Positions 11,188 to 22,458 of a stretch of 64,000 bases of DNA are shown here, piece after piece. The position numbers and the translations under genes are program-made. The first letter of the stretch is position 1. Every line of letters begins with the position of its first letter. Source of the DNA: Anaeramoeba flamelloides (taxonomy: Eukaryota > Metamonada > Anaeramoebidae); NCBI GenBank assembly GCA_027625915.1, contig JANTQA010000008.1:5139501-5203500 (forward strand), given 5' to 3'. A model generated the notes under the pieces. The model was given only the letters and a program-made list of their open reading frames with translations. It searched no databases and was not told where the DNA came from.

Positions 11188-14100
11188 CAATTTGGGATCT
11201 TCTCAAAGGACCGGCCAAAAATCTTTTTAAAAAAAATGTAGACGTTAGCTGTTCCTTTTGCTTACCAGTCAGTCTTTTTGAACCACGTTCATACCTCGAA
11301 CGGTTAGTCGACAACTACGCATTTGCTCCATATTTTATTCGACTTGCAACAGAGACAACAAAACCAATAGAGAGAATGAAATTATTTATTTGTACAGTTA
11401 TTTCAAGTCTCCACTTAACGACCAAACAGTTAAAGCCTTTTAATCCAATCTTGGGTGAAACATACCAAGGCTTTTTCCCTGATGGCACAAAAATTTATTG
11501 TGAGCAAATCTCACACCACCCTCCGATTTCTGGTAAGGTGTTTCACTTTCTTGCATTATTCTTATATCGTTTTTCATTCTTTTACATTTTTTTAGATCCC
11601 CTTACTGTTATTTGCATAGCAAAAGGAAAAAATTTTCAATTCATTTTCCCATATTTTTCTTTTCCAAATAGAGTTTCCCAAGAAGTGGGTTGTAATTTGT
11701 GGCTCTCTATTTGTTTTTTTGTATTTTTTTTTATTCACTTTATAGAATTTGGAGTGAAAGTCTGATTCCAGAATAACTGAATAAAGAAAATCAGATAATT
11801 AGCTGAAAGTTTTTCCACTTTAAGTGAGGATGGAACACTAATTCAAAATTTTCACTTTTTATTATTTTCAAAAAAGATTTAAAAACAACTTTTTAGAATT
11901 TGACTGCTTCTCGTTGAGGTTTAGCATTTAAAATACTTGTAGAAAAGTAATTTATTAATTATTTTTTCAAATATAAAATTAAATTCCACAAAAGAATGTA
12001 AAGTTGATTTGTTTAATCTACTTTGGGGAATTTTAAATGATTTACTTTTTTTCTTCTCTCAACATTCTATTGTGGCATTTTATTTTACAGTCAGTTTCAC
12101 TTTTAAGGCACAAACTTTCAACGAAATTTAAGGTACAGAAAAACCAAAATTAAGGTACAAAATTCGGATTCTAGTAAAAAAATTTGTTATAAAAAAATTT
12201 CTAATTTTGTGCCGTAATTTGAGATTTTTTTGTGCCTTAAATTTTTGGAAATTTTTTGTCTTAAAAGTGAAACTGAATGTCTGTTTGAAAAAAAATTCAT
12301 AAATTGTTTTTAAAGTAAATACTTTAAATAGTCAAAATCAAATAAAACCAGAACTAAATAAAGAAGATAATTTTTCAGATCCAATTGTAAATGTATAAAA
12401 AAGTGAAATGGTTGACTTTTGGTATAAAACTCTTTGTTTTATTGAGCTTACTCTAAAATTTCAAAGGAACAAAATGGGCTTGATCAATAAAAAAGAGTAA
12501 AAAAAGAAAGAAATTATAAATGATCTTAAGATTGTTCATTTTCTATTAAACCTTTTTGTGAAATATTTTGAATTTAAACTGCTATTTTTAAAAAATGATC
12601 AGGTCAAGCGAATCTTTTAATTGAAGAAAATTAAAAATATTGAATGAATTTAACGATATCTATTACTCTGGATATTTGTATTGTTAGTAAAGCGAATATA
12701 ATAATAAGTTGAGATTCAAGGATTATTCCTTAATTGATAAGTGATGTCGATGTAAATGTTTCATCAGCCCACACTCTCATAGGCTTATTTATAAAACTGA
12801 AAAAAACATTGATCCTGTCAGAATAACAATCTATAAAAGAAGAATTAAGTTAATTCAAAAATTCAAAATCTTCAGTTTTGATGGATTAATTAATTATCTC
12901 CCTTTTAGAAAAAAAGAAACAGAAAATATTAATTTATATTCCAAAAATTTAAAACAACTAGAAATTGAACTTGAAAATTTCAGAATTAAAATTTTAGAAA
13001 ATACTACAAGTTGGAAATGTCGTTAGTTTTTTTTAAATTTCACAAATTAAAAGAAAATTTCAGAAATTTTCGGTTTATTTCTTGAATTAAAGAAAGCCTA
13101 ACAACAAAAGATATTTAAAATGAAAGAGTTCAACTTCACATTTAAAACTCAGAAATTTTACAAATTATCTTAACAGGTATTCTTATGTTATGAATAAAAA
13201 TAAATCAAAATATTGTGAATTATGCAAAAAAATAAACAATTTAGAAATCATTGAATATTTAGACCATTTTCTATGGAATTGCACAGCCTCTGAAAATAAT
13301 TGCAAAATCTGGATATCTGAATTAAAAAAAAATTAATATATAGTCATTTTAAAAAATTGAAAACTCTTTTTTTTATGAGATCTATCAGAATTAAAACTTT
13401 TTTAAAGTTTTATGCTTTAAGAAAGTGAAATTTTTTTAAAAAAAAGGTGCTTTCCTTCATACCCTAACCTCTACACCACATTTGAAGGTTGATCCTTCAC
13501 TTTATTAAAACATAAAACTTTCAAAAAGTTTTAATTCTAAAAAAGTTTTCTCTTTTTTTAAAATAGAAAACTGGATAAAAGTTTGAAAAAAGTAACAACT
13601 TTTTTAAAACGACTGTATCTAACCCAAATAAAAAATTTTTTTTATAACATCTATATAACATTTCTATAACAAAATTTCCTTGTAAATGATGATTTTTTCA
13701 ATATTTTTTGAAAAAATATTTTTATAACAGGGACTTATAACATTTTACAATTTTTATATACACATTTTATAACAAACATTTATGTTATAAAAGTTTTTAT
13801 TATAAAATTTTATAACATTTTAAACGTTTATAACACCTTTACAACACGTTTATCACATGTTATAAAAAACTTTTTTTTATTAGGGTAATATATTAAAAAA
13901 TAATAGTATTTATAATATTATTTCAAAAAAATATTCAACATTCTTATTTGCTCTAGTGGGTAATAAACTGATTTTTGAATCTTTAAGAAAAATTCTAAAT
14001 AAAAATTTAGGAATTCGGAAAGTGTCATCAAGTGCTGTAGAGTGCCGTAGAGTACTGTAGAGTGCCTATGTTTTCTAGACTTCAAAAGAATTGAGAAAAA

Positions 14101-15575
14101 TCTTAGATTTTAACTCTATTCTTTTGAATTTTGGAAAACCGACGTTAGCTTTTCTTGAGTTTTATATTTATTTCGAAAATCAATAGATTTTAGAAATAAA
14201 ATAGAAAACCTCAAAAAAACCTAGAACACTTCACAAATAAAACAGAAAACTCAAGAAACCCGGACGGTAAACAAGAGAGGTTAATAACCCCTCACTTAAA
14301 TAATAATAAAATAAAATAAAAATATGGATTTTTTCATTAGTAAGTTGTTTTAAAAGGGTACAAACTAAAAGTTCCATAAGTGGTACTTACAATATCTAAT
14401 CCATCTGTCTAAAACGGTTTGGATAATACTTCTAAAATCTTTTATTCGTCATTTTTACAAAACAGCTCAAATCAATAAAATTTTTTCAAAGTAAAATAGT
14501 TTTAAGTAATGAATTAAAAAATTATTATAACTTTGAAAAACTTTTTCCAAATTTAAAGTTTTCATTAATTGGATTTTTTCACACTTTTTTCAAATTTTTT
14601 ATGTAAATAATCACCCAAAAAAGCTGTAATAAGAGATTTTTTTAAATACAAAACAAATTTAAATTTCGGTTTACTTTCTCTATTTTTATTTATTTATTTT
14701 AGGACACATAGCAAATTTATTAAATTATTTTTAATTATTTTAATATTAACCATTTTTGTATAACTAAAAACAATAACTTTAAAATAGCCTGGGAATTTAT
14801 TGGTCCCGATAATAGTTATTATCTCCATGGAACAGGCCATTGGAAAGCTTCGTTCAGAGGTTATGCTGTCCAGGGGGGACAAATCGGGAAGACAACTTTA
14901 AAATTTCCAGATGGGAATGAAATCGTTTTTGCTAAAGGGCCCACTGTTTGGGTCAAAGGTTTAGTATGGGGAGATCGAATTATCGAGTACAAGGATAGCG
15001 CAATTTTTTATGATCTTAAAAATAAGTTATATTGTAAATTGGATTTTGATCAAGATAAAACGGGCTGGGCAAAAAATATCTTTCAAAGCAAACTACCAAG
15101 TGACATGTTTAGAGGTAATATCATCAAAATGAATGATGAGGATGAATTGGATTCAAATTATGAATTAAAATCGCTTCAAAAAAAAAAAATGAAAAAAAAA
15201 AATTATGAAAAGACTGATCACAAGATCCTTTCAAAGGTAAACGGATCTTGGGTTGGCAGAATAGATTTTGATAATTTCACTTACTTTTCCTTAAAGAATG
15301 ATATCGAGATGAAACCTATTTTGCCGATAGCAATTAGTAAACCCCTTCCCTCAGATTCTAGATTTAGATCAGATTTGATATACCTAAAAAAGGGTGATAT
15401 CAAACAATCTGATATTTATAAAGTGGAATTAGAAATGAAACAGCGAAGGGACCGAAAGCTTAGAGAAAAGGCTCAAAAGAAGAAAAAGGGAATGAAAAAA
15501 AAGAAAAAAAAATTAATCAACAAAAAAAAGAAAAAGATAAAAGAAAAGAAAATTTTAAAAGAAATGAAAAAATAA
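11188..15575 (+). CDS. Oxysterol-binding protein-related protein (ORP), sterol/lipid transfer domain
   Basis: Exons about 11188..11532 and 14788..15575; the intron 11533..14787 is phase 1 (G|CC, Ala). The protein carries the OSBP-related domain: entry segment IWDLLKGPAKNL, FEPRSYLERL, KPFNPILGETY, then the signature EQISHHPPIS split by the intron and continued by AWEFIGPDNSYYLHGTGHW. GSWVGRIDF and a C-terminal KPLPSDSRFRSDLIYLKKGD...RRDRKLREKAQKK follow, as in Osh/ORP proteins. It should extract and transfer sterols or phosphoinositides between membranes at contact sites. No PH or ankyrin domain and no FFAT motif was seen in the visible exons, so it is a short, Kes1-like form. The C-terminus ends in a lineage-specific poly-Lys tail. 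The exact first exon is uncertain because no ATG is in frame; see 10260-10903. Confidence 0.9.
12088..12279. mobile_element. Palindromic MITE, family M copy 1 (mariner-like, TA target)
   Basis: 192 bp. It starts CAGTCAGTTTCACTTTTAAG after TA and ends with the diverged complement (CTTAAAAGTGAAACTGAATG). Almost the whole element is self-complementary. Two further copies are at 39812-40006 and 57840-58035. Conserved termini, a TA flank and length near 195 bp define the family. It carries no coding capacity. Confidence 0.9.
13148..13336 (+). mobile_element. LINE (non-LTR retrotransposon) C-terminal remnant
   Basis: An open frame reads ..KYCELCKKINNLEII..LDHFLWNC.., the C-x2-C, His, Cys arrangement often found near the C-terminus of LINE reverse transcriptases. 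A related stretch lies at about 58410-58535 (SDYFLWNC, followed by IYISEHK). No RT catalytic motif or endonuclease is present nearby, so only the 3' end inserted or survives. An independent zinc-knuckle peptide cannot be excluded. Confidence 0.5.
13388..13548. repeat. Hairpin repeat, about 160 bp
   Basis: AGAATTAAAACTTTTTTAAA at the left is mirrored by TTTCAAAAAGTTTTAATTCT at the right. Inner similarity extends about 45 bp per arm to AAGTG / CACTT. It sits between the LINE remnant and the next TIR element. Confidence 0.6.
13617..13888. mobile_element. GTTATAA-rich TIR element, copy 1
   Basis: The left terminus ACCCAAATAAAAAATTTTTT and the right terminus reading inward ACCCTAATAAAAAAAAG are inverted repeats of about 28 bp. 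The interior is built from repeated GTTATAA/TTATAAC words. A copy in the opposite orientation lies at about 58088-58300, with long shared stretches such as GTGTTATAAACGTTT. No coding capacity is seen; MITE-like. Confidence 0.65.
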
Positions 15576-15856
15576 CCTTCAAATATTTTTAAACGATTTT
15601 AGAATAAATTTATTTTCCAAAGTTTTTAATTTATTTAATAATTGTTTTTTTTTTATTTATTTTTTGAAAATAAACCCCATTCCAAAAATTTGAACACACC
15701 CAAAATCTAAAATAAGCAAAAAAAAAACCCAATTTATTGTATTTTTCCAAACCTAATATAAAACCACATTTAAGTTACCCAGTATTAATGTTTTAATAAG
15801 TAATCATTTTCATCCAAATCAAAAAAAAAAAAATATAAAACTCAAAAATAAAAACC

Positions 15857-16205
15857 AGTGTGTCCAAAATAATGAAACAAGTGGAACAAAAAATATATTG
15901 GTAAATTTGTTGAAATTTCACCAATTTTTATTGATTGATCAAATTATAAGATACCATCTATCAATTGTATACGATTTTTCAATTTAACAAACTCAACACT
16001 AACCTTCTGTCAACCATCGAAAAAAAATTCCAGATCTAACGAAACAGATTTCGTAACAGCAAAAAAGGAAATTAAAACAAAACAAAAAATACAAAAAATG
16101 AAATAGTTTGTAAAATTAAAATCCTTTCCAAATTGAATTTAAAGCCCAGTATTGATGCCCTTTCAACTGTTTAAACTGTGTCCAAAATTTTGGAATCTAG
16201 TTTAG
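15857..16205. repeat. Possible MITE with GTGTCCAAAAT-type ends, copy 1
   Basis: The left edge GTGTGTCCAAAATAATG and the right edge GTGTCCAAAATTTTGGAATC bracket about 350 bp. A similar pair, GTGTGTCCAACATTTTG and GTGTCAAAAATTTTGAATTC, brackets 27914-28246. A single related word lies at about 4829. The ends are direct rather than inverted, which is unusual for a DNA transposon, so the element type is open. Confidence 0.35.
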
Positions 16206-16981
16206 AATAAACTGTGAAGCAGATAACATATATTTTTAGAAAATATTTTTAAATATTTTATGGATCCGTTGTTTTGATATTTTTAATTTTACTATCATAT
16301 TTATTATTTTTTATTAATAATAATATACAAATTACGTTTGTCCTTAATATGTTTTTTCTTGAAACAATCTTCTCATCAGTACAACACTCAAAATTATACA
16401 AAACTTTAAATCTAATGTACATATAAAAATCTATTTCATTTAATATTACTCTATTAGGAATTTTGAGAGTACATATATTAGGTACAAAATAATCCAAATA
16501 AAGTGCAAAAAATACAAAAAAAATTGGCCAACATAAATAAAAATAATATTTTTTTATTTACGCTAAAACTAATCTCAAAAAAAAAAATTATTTTTCCTTA
16601 TTATCTGAATTTGTACCTTAAAAAAAATATTTTTTTTGAAAGTTATTTGATTAGTTTGTATGTGTATTAAAAATTCAACAAATTGTAAGATACATGCACA
16701 AAAATATGACTCAACAAATCAATTTCAACTTTTAAATCCAAAGAGGGTTTGAATTTAAAATTTTTCGATTAGTGGTTGTATTCAGGACTATTCTAGTTTG
16801 TTTCAAGAATTGAAATCAATTTTATTTTAGTTTGTGTACTAAATAGCTCTATTTATAGTCACCAATACTTTTTAATCTCAAAAAGCATTAGAATATTATT
16901 ATAAACTAATGAATCCTAAATATTTTCAAGATCATTTCAATAAATCAAAATAAATGTTCGATTATAATTCTAACACAGCTG

Positions 16982-17094
16982 TTTTCAAGAAGTGTGTCCT
17001 ACAAGTTTTTAAAAGTTTTAATCATTGAAATTAAAAGTTGAAATAAACTGTATGAAACCTGTAAGTGTTACAGTTTGAAAAGTACTTCTTTTAA
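16982..17094. repeat. Left arm of the inverted repeat flanking the MED11-like gene
   Basis: About 113 bp beginning TTTTCAAGAAGTGTGT and ending near GTTTGAAAAGTACTTCTTTT. Its reverse complement, with mismatches and small indels, is at 17711-17825. The gap from this arm to the ATG at 17204 nearly equals the gap from the stop to the other arm (about 110 and 115 bp). Confidence 0.75.
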
Positions 17095-17203
17095 CTATTC
17101 GGAAATACTTTTTGAAAAGAGCTTTCTTTTCATTTTTTCCTTTCTTCAACTTTTTTTAGTTCCTTTGTTACAGACTATTTCTCTCAATATCACCTCATTG
17201 TAA

Positions 17204-17596
17204 ATGTTAACACAAAAGAGTTCACTTGATAAAATAGAAGAACAAATAATTGACGCACTAAAGAATGCATCGGATCTTCTTGTTCTTTTATCAACACCCA
17301 AGCCAACACAAAAGGAAATTCAAGACACGATCCATACCTATCTTTATAATATCCGACACGCAAGAGAAAAATTGAATGAGCTAATTCAATCACAAAGCAA
17401 TGAAACAGAAAAAATCTCAAAACAAAAAGAAACACAAATCATTAAAAATTGCTACATGCCACACAAATTATTGTTAATTTCCTCGATGAAAATCAATATT
17501 CTTAAAACACAAACAAAAATTGCCCTTTCGAACTTACAACAAGAAATTGAAAATTTGTCTATTCGACAGCTAGAAGAAAACGAAAAAAATAATTAA
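17204..17596 (+). CDS. Mediator subunit 11-like protein
   Basis: A 130-residue single-exon frame with ATG at 17204 and TAA at 17594. The pattern fits MED11: an N-terminal helix (SSLDKIEEQIIDALKNASDL), a loop with PKPTQ, a second helix (TYLYNIRHAREKLNELIQ) and a C-terminal helix. Length is close to the family's usual 110-130. MED11 pairs with MED22 as a four-helix bundle in the Mediator head and contacts TFIIH and RNA polymerase II. The assignment rests on helix pattern and size and is tentative; another small coiled-coil subunit is possible. The gene sits at the centre of a 113/115 bp inverted repeat, which is unusual. Confidence 0.45.
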   Translation: MLTQKSSLDKIEEQIIDALKNASDLLVLLSTPKPTQKEIQDTIHTYLYNIRHAREKLNELIQSQSNETEKISKQKETQIIKNCYMPHKLLLISSMKINILKTQTKIALSNLQQEIENLSIRQLEENEKNN

Positions 17597-17710
17597 TCTT
17601 ACAATGAAGCAAAAATAAAATTAATAAAAAAAAATTTTTCTTTTTTTTTTGTTTTGTTTTCCAAACAAAAAGAAAGTATGGCTGTTTTAAAAAATTGTGT
17701 ACTAAAAGTT

Positions 17711-17825
17711 TGAAAGAAGTACTTTTCAAACTGTCTAATTCACCAGTTTCATGCAATTTGTTTCATCTTTTAATCATCTTGATTAACACTTTTTAAAAAC
17801 TCTTGGTACACACTTCTTGAAAATG
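17711..17825. repeat. Right arm of the inverted repeat flanking the MED11-like gene
   Basis: Reverse-complement partner of 16982-17094, starting GAAAGAAGTACTTTTCAAAC and ending ACACACTTCTTGAAAA. The arms are recognisably diverged, so the structure is not brand new. Confidence 0.75.
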
Positions 17826-20800
17826 ACTGAAAAGAAATGAGTTTTTTTTTTGATTTCAAACCAAAAAGATCTAATTTTTGAAAAGAATTTAGAACATTTT
17901 GTTTTAATCATCAGTTGACTAAATGTAGAATTTGACAATTGAAAAGAAAAACTTGATTTTTGATCCTTTACTTGCATTTGAAATTTAAATTGGATCTAAT
18001 TTTCTTCTCTGTAATCTTTTTTCCATTCCTCCTTAAGGTTTACTATCCCTATAATTTGAAAAAAGTTTATCTTGTGTTAGCTGTGGTGAATTGTTATTTT
18101 GGTCTTTAGCTGATCGATCTTTCACTTCATCTGAATTTTCAGGTTTTTTAAGGAAGTAAGTACATTTTATCATTTTGAAAAATTTTTATTGTCTAAGCCT
18201 TACTTATAAAAAATATTTTTTGAGTGCCTCTGAGTGTCTTGAAACTTTGAAACCAAAATATCATTCACTGATCTATTTGTGAAAAGAACTTAAGTAATTC
18301 AGAGTTGAATCTTTTATTTTTCAATTTTTTGAAAAGTTTTTTAATTAAATTTTTGGTTTTATTAAATTTGGTTTTGGATCTAGAAAGGTGTTTCTAAGAA
18401 TGAGTGAAATTAATGCAAAGAGTAAACCAAAAAAAATAGACCCCAAAAGATGTATATTTAAAACAAATATTATATTTTTGAAGACTTAAAATAAGAAAGA
18501 TCATCTTTCCAAATAAATTTGTTGAAATCAAAAATAAAAAAAAAAAAAACGATAAAAGCCTATTTTCAAAGATTTGATTTTATCTGTTTGTTTGCATGAT
18601 TCCAAACAATTTTTACATTGTATTTCTAGCCACATTACTATTAATTATTATTTTAAAATACTCTTTTTATAAAAATTCCTTTCAAAATTCTTTTTTCAAA
18701 TATTTTTATCAAACCCAAGCCAAAACAAAGAATACTATTTCAAAACATTAAAATAAAGGAGTTGAATTCTCGAAATCAAAAAACAGTTACAAAAGATTCA
18801 ACCCTTAAAAAAAAGAAAAATTTAGAAAAAATTTCAATCAAAATTTCAGAATATTTTAAATTTTCAATTTAATGGAAAGTAAATAATAATAAAAGCAAAA
18901 AAATTGTCCAATAAATCTTTATTTTTGAAGAGGGGTTTCAAAAAAAATCCTATTTCTGATACAAAACTAGAATTAGATGAATTAAATGAAAAAACATTTT
19001 TAAATTCATTTTAGAAATTCTTTAGAAATTACCAATAATTTTATTTCCCCAAAATTATCCAAACAAGAGTATTTCTTTGAAGAATTAAAATTAAAATCAA
19101 ATTATGAATAAGTGATTGTATCAAATTCTATAGATAAGATCAAGAAATAAATAATTTTTATATATTTTTTCTTAATTATTTTTTTCATTTTTTGGATTAC
19201 CATTTTTTAGTTAGTATAAAAATATATAAACCAGGAGATATCCAACCATTATATTTATTAAAATATCAATATATTTTTTAGTTAAATAAATGATTTGAAG
19301 AATTTGGTTTCACTTAAATGATGACACTCAAAATTTAAAAAATAAAATTGCTTCCTTAAAACAATTTTTCGAAAAGTTTTATTATTAAATTTTATTTTTA
19401 TTTAAGTAACTAGTAAACTAAAAAAAATCTTCAAGAAATTTATTACTGATATTAAAAAATTATTACCGTATCTTGAATAAGAAAAACCAAGTAAAAATCT
19501 GAGTGTTATAAAAAATTCAAACTTTCTTTTAATGCTATTTTTAGAAGTAAATTATAGTTTTTAATAGGTTTGATCCATTTATCTCATTTTTAAAAAGTTC
19601 AAAATCCAAACATATTTCTACATTATTTAAAAAAAAAATTATTTTCTTTGAAAAAAGAATGAAACCTGAATAAATGTAAAGGGGTGTACAGAAAAACACT
19701 TTTATAAATAAAATCATTTAGTTTTCAAATAATACAGTTTAAAAAAAAATATACTGATTATCAAAAGATTACAATAAATTATTTTAAATTAAACTAAATA
19801 TAATTTTTTTATTAAGAATTGTGTTTGTAATTTACCAATTTGTCAAAATGATTTGATCCAATCCCATTTAAATTGTAAAGTAATGTAATTGAAATATCGT
19901 TTAATTTGGATCAAAAAATCTACTTATGTTTTTTTTTTATAGAAAAAATCGGAAATTTTTAATTACCTAAACTCGATCGCCGTTATTAAGAAACGTGATA
20001 ATGAAATTGAAAAATAATCACTATTTTCTTGCCTTAGGAATGTTCATTATTTCAATAAGTCTCATAAACAACTCTTTACTTTCGAATATCTCATAATCTT
20101 TGAGTTATAACCTTTGGTTACTTGTTTGTTTCAGTGTAACCACAAATCAAAATAATTCAGTAAAAGGAAATAGGATTTTTTCTTTGATTTTGGGTTTTTA
20201 TGGTCTTTGTTCTTTCTGTTTTTTTATTGGATTGGAGTTCACAAAAAATCTTTCAAGGGTGGTATTTTCTTTTGATTTTTTTAAAGAGATTTACTAGTTA
20301 CCAAATAACCTGAACATTTCATTTATTTTTATGTTTTTTTTTGGTTATTTTTTATGTTTGTATTATTTCTCGCAACAACACAATCATCTGTTCTAAAAGA
20401 AATTTTGCTGTTACAAAGTTTTTGAGCAATTACACATTCATAGATCAAAGGAAAAACAAAAAATATAAAAATAATTCAAAACATTTTACAATTTTAAAAA
20501 AAAATATAAACAAGTTGATAAAAACTGATTTTATTTTAGAAATTTCGGATTTAATTGTTCTATACAATACTCGCCTACTTTATCATCTATTTTATCAAAT
20601 TCTAACGAAATCAGAAGATGATAAACAAAAATTCCAAAATTTTTTCATTTTTCTCCATTTTGATATATAAAAACAATTTTTAGAACCCTATCAACTTAAC
20701 CAATAGACAAAAGAAAAAAAGAAAAAATGGGGGATTCAAAACAATAAAAGTTTTTTTAATACTATCTTTTAGTATGTTTTTATAATTGATTGATTTTTAT

Positions 20801-21178
20801 TCTAAAATTTATAGAAAAAATTAATTAATTTTGAGATCTCCAAAACCACTTAAAGATTACGTTTTAAAAAAGGGGATTAAAATAGTTTTATTGATTTGAT
20901 TGGAAACAATCTAATTAATTATTCTTTGAAGTTAATTTAGTTTCTTATTTTAATCGATTGATCTTACTCCACAATTTTTAATAGTAAAACCTAAGAGAAA
21001 AGTTAACTTTATTTCAATTTTTCACTTTTTATATCAAATTATCCTGACATTTTTGATGTATTATTTAATTAGAGTGGTCCAAAAGTGAATTCCAAAAAAA
21101 AATATTGTACATCACAATCACAATATCAATTTTTTCTTTTTTGAATTTATTTTTATTTTTTGGAATTCCGCAAATGAA
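17826..21178. other. 3.4 kb intergenic region with transposon debris
   Basis: No gene recognised. Left-end debris of the T1 family lies at about 19406-19800. Frames at 20100-20297 and 20341-20670 (109 residues) are open but match nothing I know and may be chance in AT-rich DNA. The stretch around 18700-19380 has scattered coding-like pieces interrupted by stops, possibly a decayed element. Confidence 0.5.
19406..19800 (+). mobile_element. T1 TTAA-family element, left-end fragment
   Basis: After TTAA (19402-19405) comes GTAACTAGTAAACTAAAAAA and then TCTTCAAG, parallel to the left ends at 21183 and 32124. Similarity runs through a GAAAAGTTCAAAATCC-type block (compare AAAAAGTTCAAAATCC here) to about 19800, then is lost. 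The right end is not found adjacent. Confidence 0.7.
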
Positions 21179-21525
21179 TTAAGGGACTAGTAAACTAAAA
21201 AAAATCTTCAAGTAAATTTCCTATCAAATTAAAAAAAAATTTACCGTATCTCGAAATTGAAAAATAAAGTAAAAATCTGATAACTACAAAACATGGCTTA
21301 TTTTTAATACTATTTTCAGAAATGAATTATTGTTTTTATAGGTCTGATCCATTTTTCTCATTTTTGAAAAGTTCAAAATCCAACATATTTCCAAATTATT
21401 TAAAAAAAATTATTTTCTTTGAAAGAAGATTGAAATCTTATTGCCTGTAAAGGAGGTGTACAAAAAAAACTTTAAAAATGAAACCACTAAGTTCTAAAAT
21501 AACCAAGTTTAAAAAATCTACTTAA

Positions 21526-22458
21526 GGGACTAGTCTATATTAAATTTTTTTAGGTAAATTTAATAGAGATTTAGAAATTTTTTTTGCCAATTACTTAGAT
21601 TTCAAATCAAAGTGAAAAACTTCTTAGTATATTAATGAATTCTTGCTAAATGACATTCATTAAATTTAGTTATTGTTTTTATAGAAATAAATAATTTTTG
21701 CATTTTTTCACTTTTTTGTAAGTGCTTTTTTTCAACTTTTGGCAAAAATACAAAAAATAAAAAAAAATATGAACAAGAAAGCAAAACCTTGTTATGTTTG
21801 TGGAATACGTACAAAAAATAGTTTGAAAAGTAAACCTGGAAGGGTTTTTTTGGATTTGCATGAAAACATAGTTTGATTCGAAAAAAATATACAATATATG
21901 CTTTACTCTTAATAAAAGATTTTCTTTTTTTATATTGTACCATTCTTTTTTTTCATGAATCTACTTTTTCAGTTTACACTCTTTTTTTTTTGTTGAATTT
22001 GAAGTTTTTTTAAGTGTTCGCAAATTACCATCCCAAAAGTTTTTGTCAGAGTCAAAAAAAAATCAAAGAAAAGAATAAGAACTATTTTTTAAAAAAGTAA
22101 TTCTTGATAAAACAAATTGAGTTCTTTATACAGTCAAGTTGGGTAAATAAAAGTGAAGGAGAAAATATTCACCAGTTTTAAATTATTTTTTCGTTTTTAA
22201 AAATGAGAATAAATATTTTTTTTGAGAAAATAATTAAATCCAAAATTAATCAAAAAATTCTCATCCGTTTAAGATATCTTTTTTCAAAAAAAATGTTTTA
22301 AAAGTCACTTTTTTTGGCAGAATTGTAAAATTTTAAAAAAACAAGAACTAAAAGTTCTAACATTGAAAAAACCTGTCTATTTTCAATTTTAAACATATTT
22401 CAAGATAAGGATTCCTTATTTAGTTATTGGACAAAAAAAATTAATAGAGACTAGTCCC
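21526..22458 (+). mobile_element. T2 TTAA-family DNA transposon nested in T1 (933 bp)
   Basis: Flanked by TTAA on both sides (21522-21525, 22459-22462). The termini are GGGACTAGTCTATATTAA and, read inward from the right, GGGACTAGTCTCTATTAA. The equivalent point in the T1 copy at 32466-32469 has a single TTAA and no insertion. Its outer about 85 bp on each side match the 172-174 bp MITEs at 34816-34987 and 59257-59430, so those look like internal-deletion derivatives of a longer T2 such as this one. A 35-codon frame with a C-x2-C motif lies inside (21769-21876). Confidence 0.9.
21769..21876 (+). CDS. Short frame with CxxC motif inside T2 element
   Basis: ATG to TGA, 35 codons, including KPCYVCGIRTKNS and GRVFLDLHENIV. 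It is more complex in composition than the surrounding DNA. Transposases of the piggyBac superfamily, which use TTAA, end in a Cys-rich zinc domain beginning with a C-x2-C pair; this fragment could be a remnant of one. It is too short for a firm assignment and is probably not a functional gene. Confidence 0.3.
   Translation: MNKKAKPCYVCGIRTKNSLKSKPGRVFLDLHENIV

Larger units (their letters stand above)
11533..14787 (+). other. 3.3 kb intron of the ORP gene, filled with repeats
   Basis: GTAAGG donor and ATAG acceptor. From 5' to 3' it holds a diverged copy of the 2303-2468 intron repeat (11638-11722), a 192 bp MITE, a LINE C-terminal remnant, a hairpin at 13388-13548, a TIR element at 13617-13888 and a short 10 bp tandem repeat at about 14036-14076 (four units like AGTGCTGTAG). 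No host coding sequence was recognised. Confidence 0.8.
15576..17203. other. 1.6 kb intergenic region
   Basis: AT-rich with no gene recognised. It holds a possible short repeat with GTGTCCAAAAT-type words at both ends (15857-16205) and the left arm of an inverted repeat (16982-17094) just before the MED11-like gene. Confidence 0.55.

Noticed and set aside
19830-19885. Zinc-finger-like peptide NCVCNLPICQNDLIQSHLNC as a third LINE tail
   Set aside because: Spacing does not match the other tails and stops surround it; could be chance.
20341-20670. 109-residue frame as a gene
   Set aside because: No recognisable motif and no splice partner; similar lengths arise by chance here. Kept only as a note in the intergenic entry.
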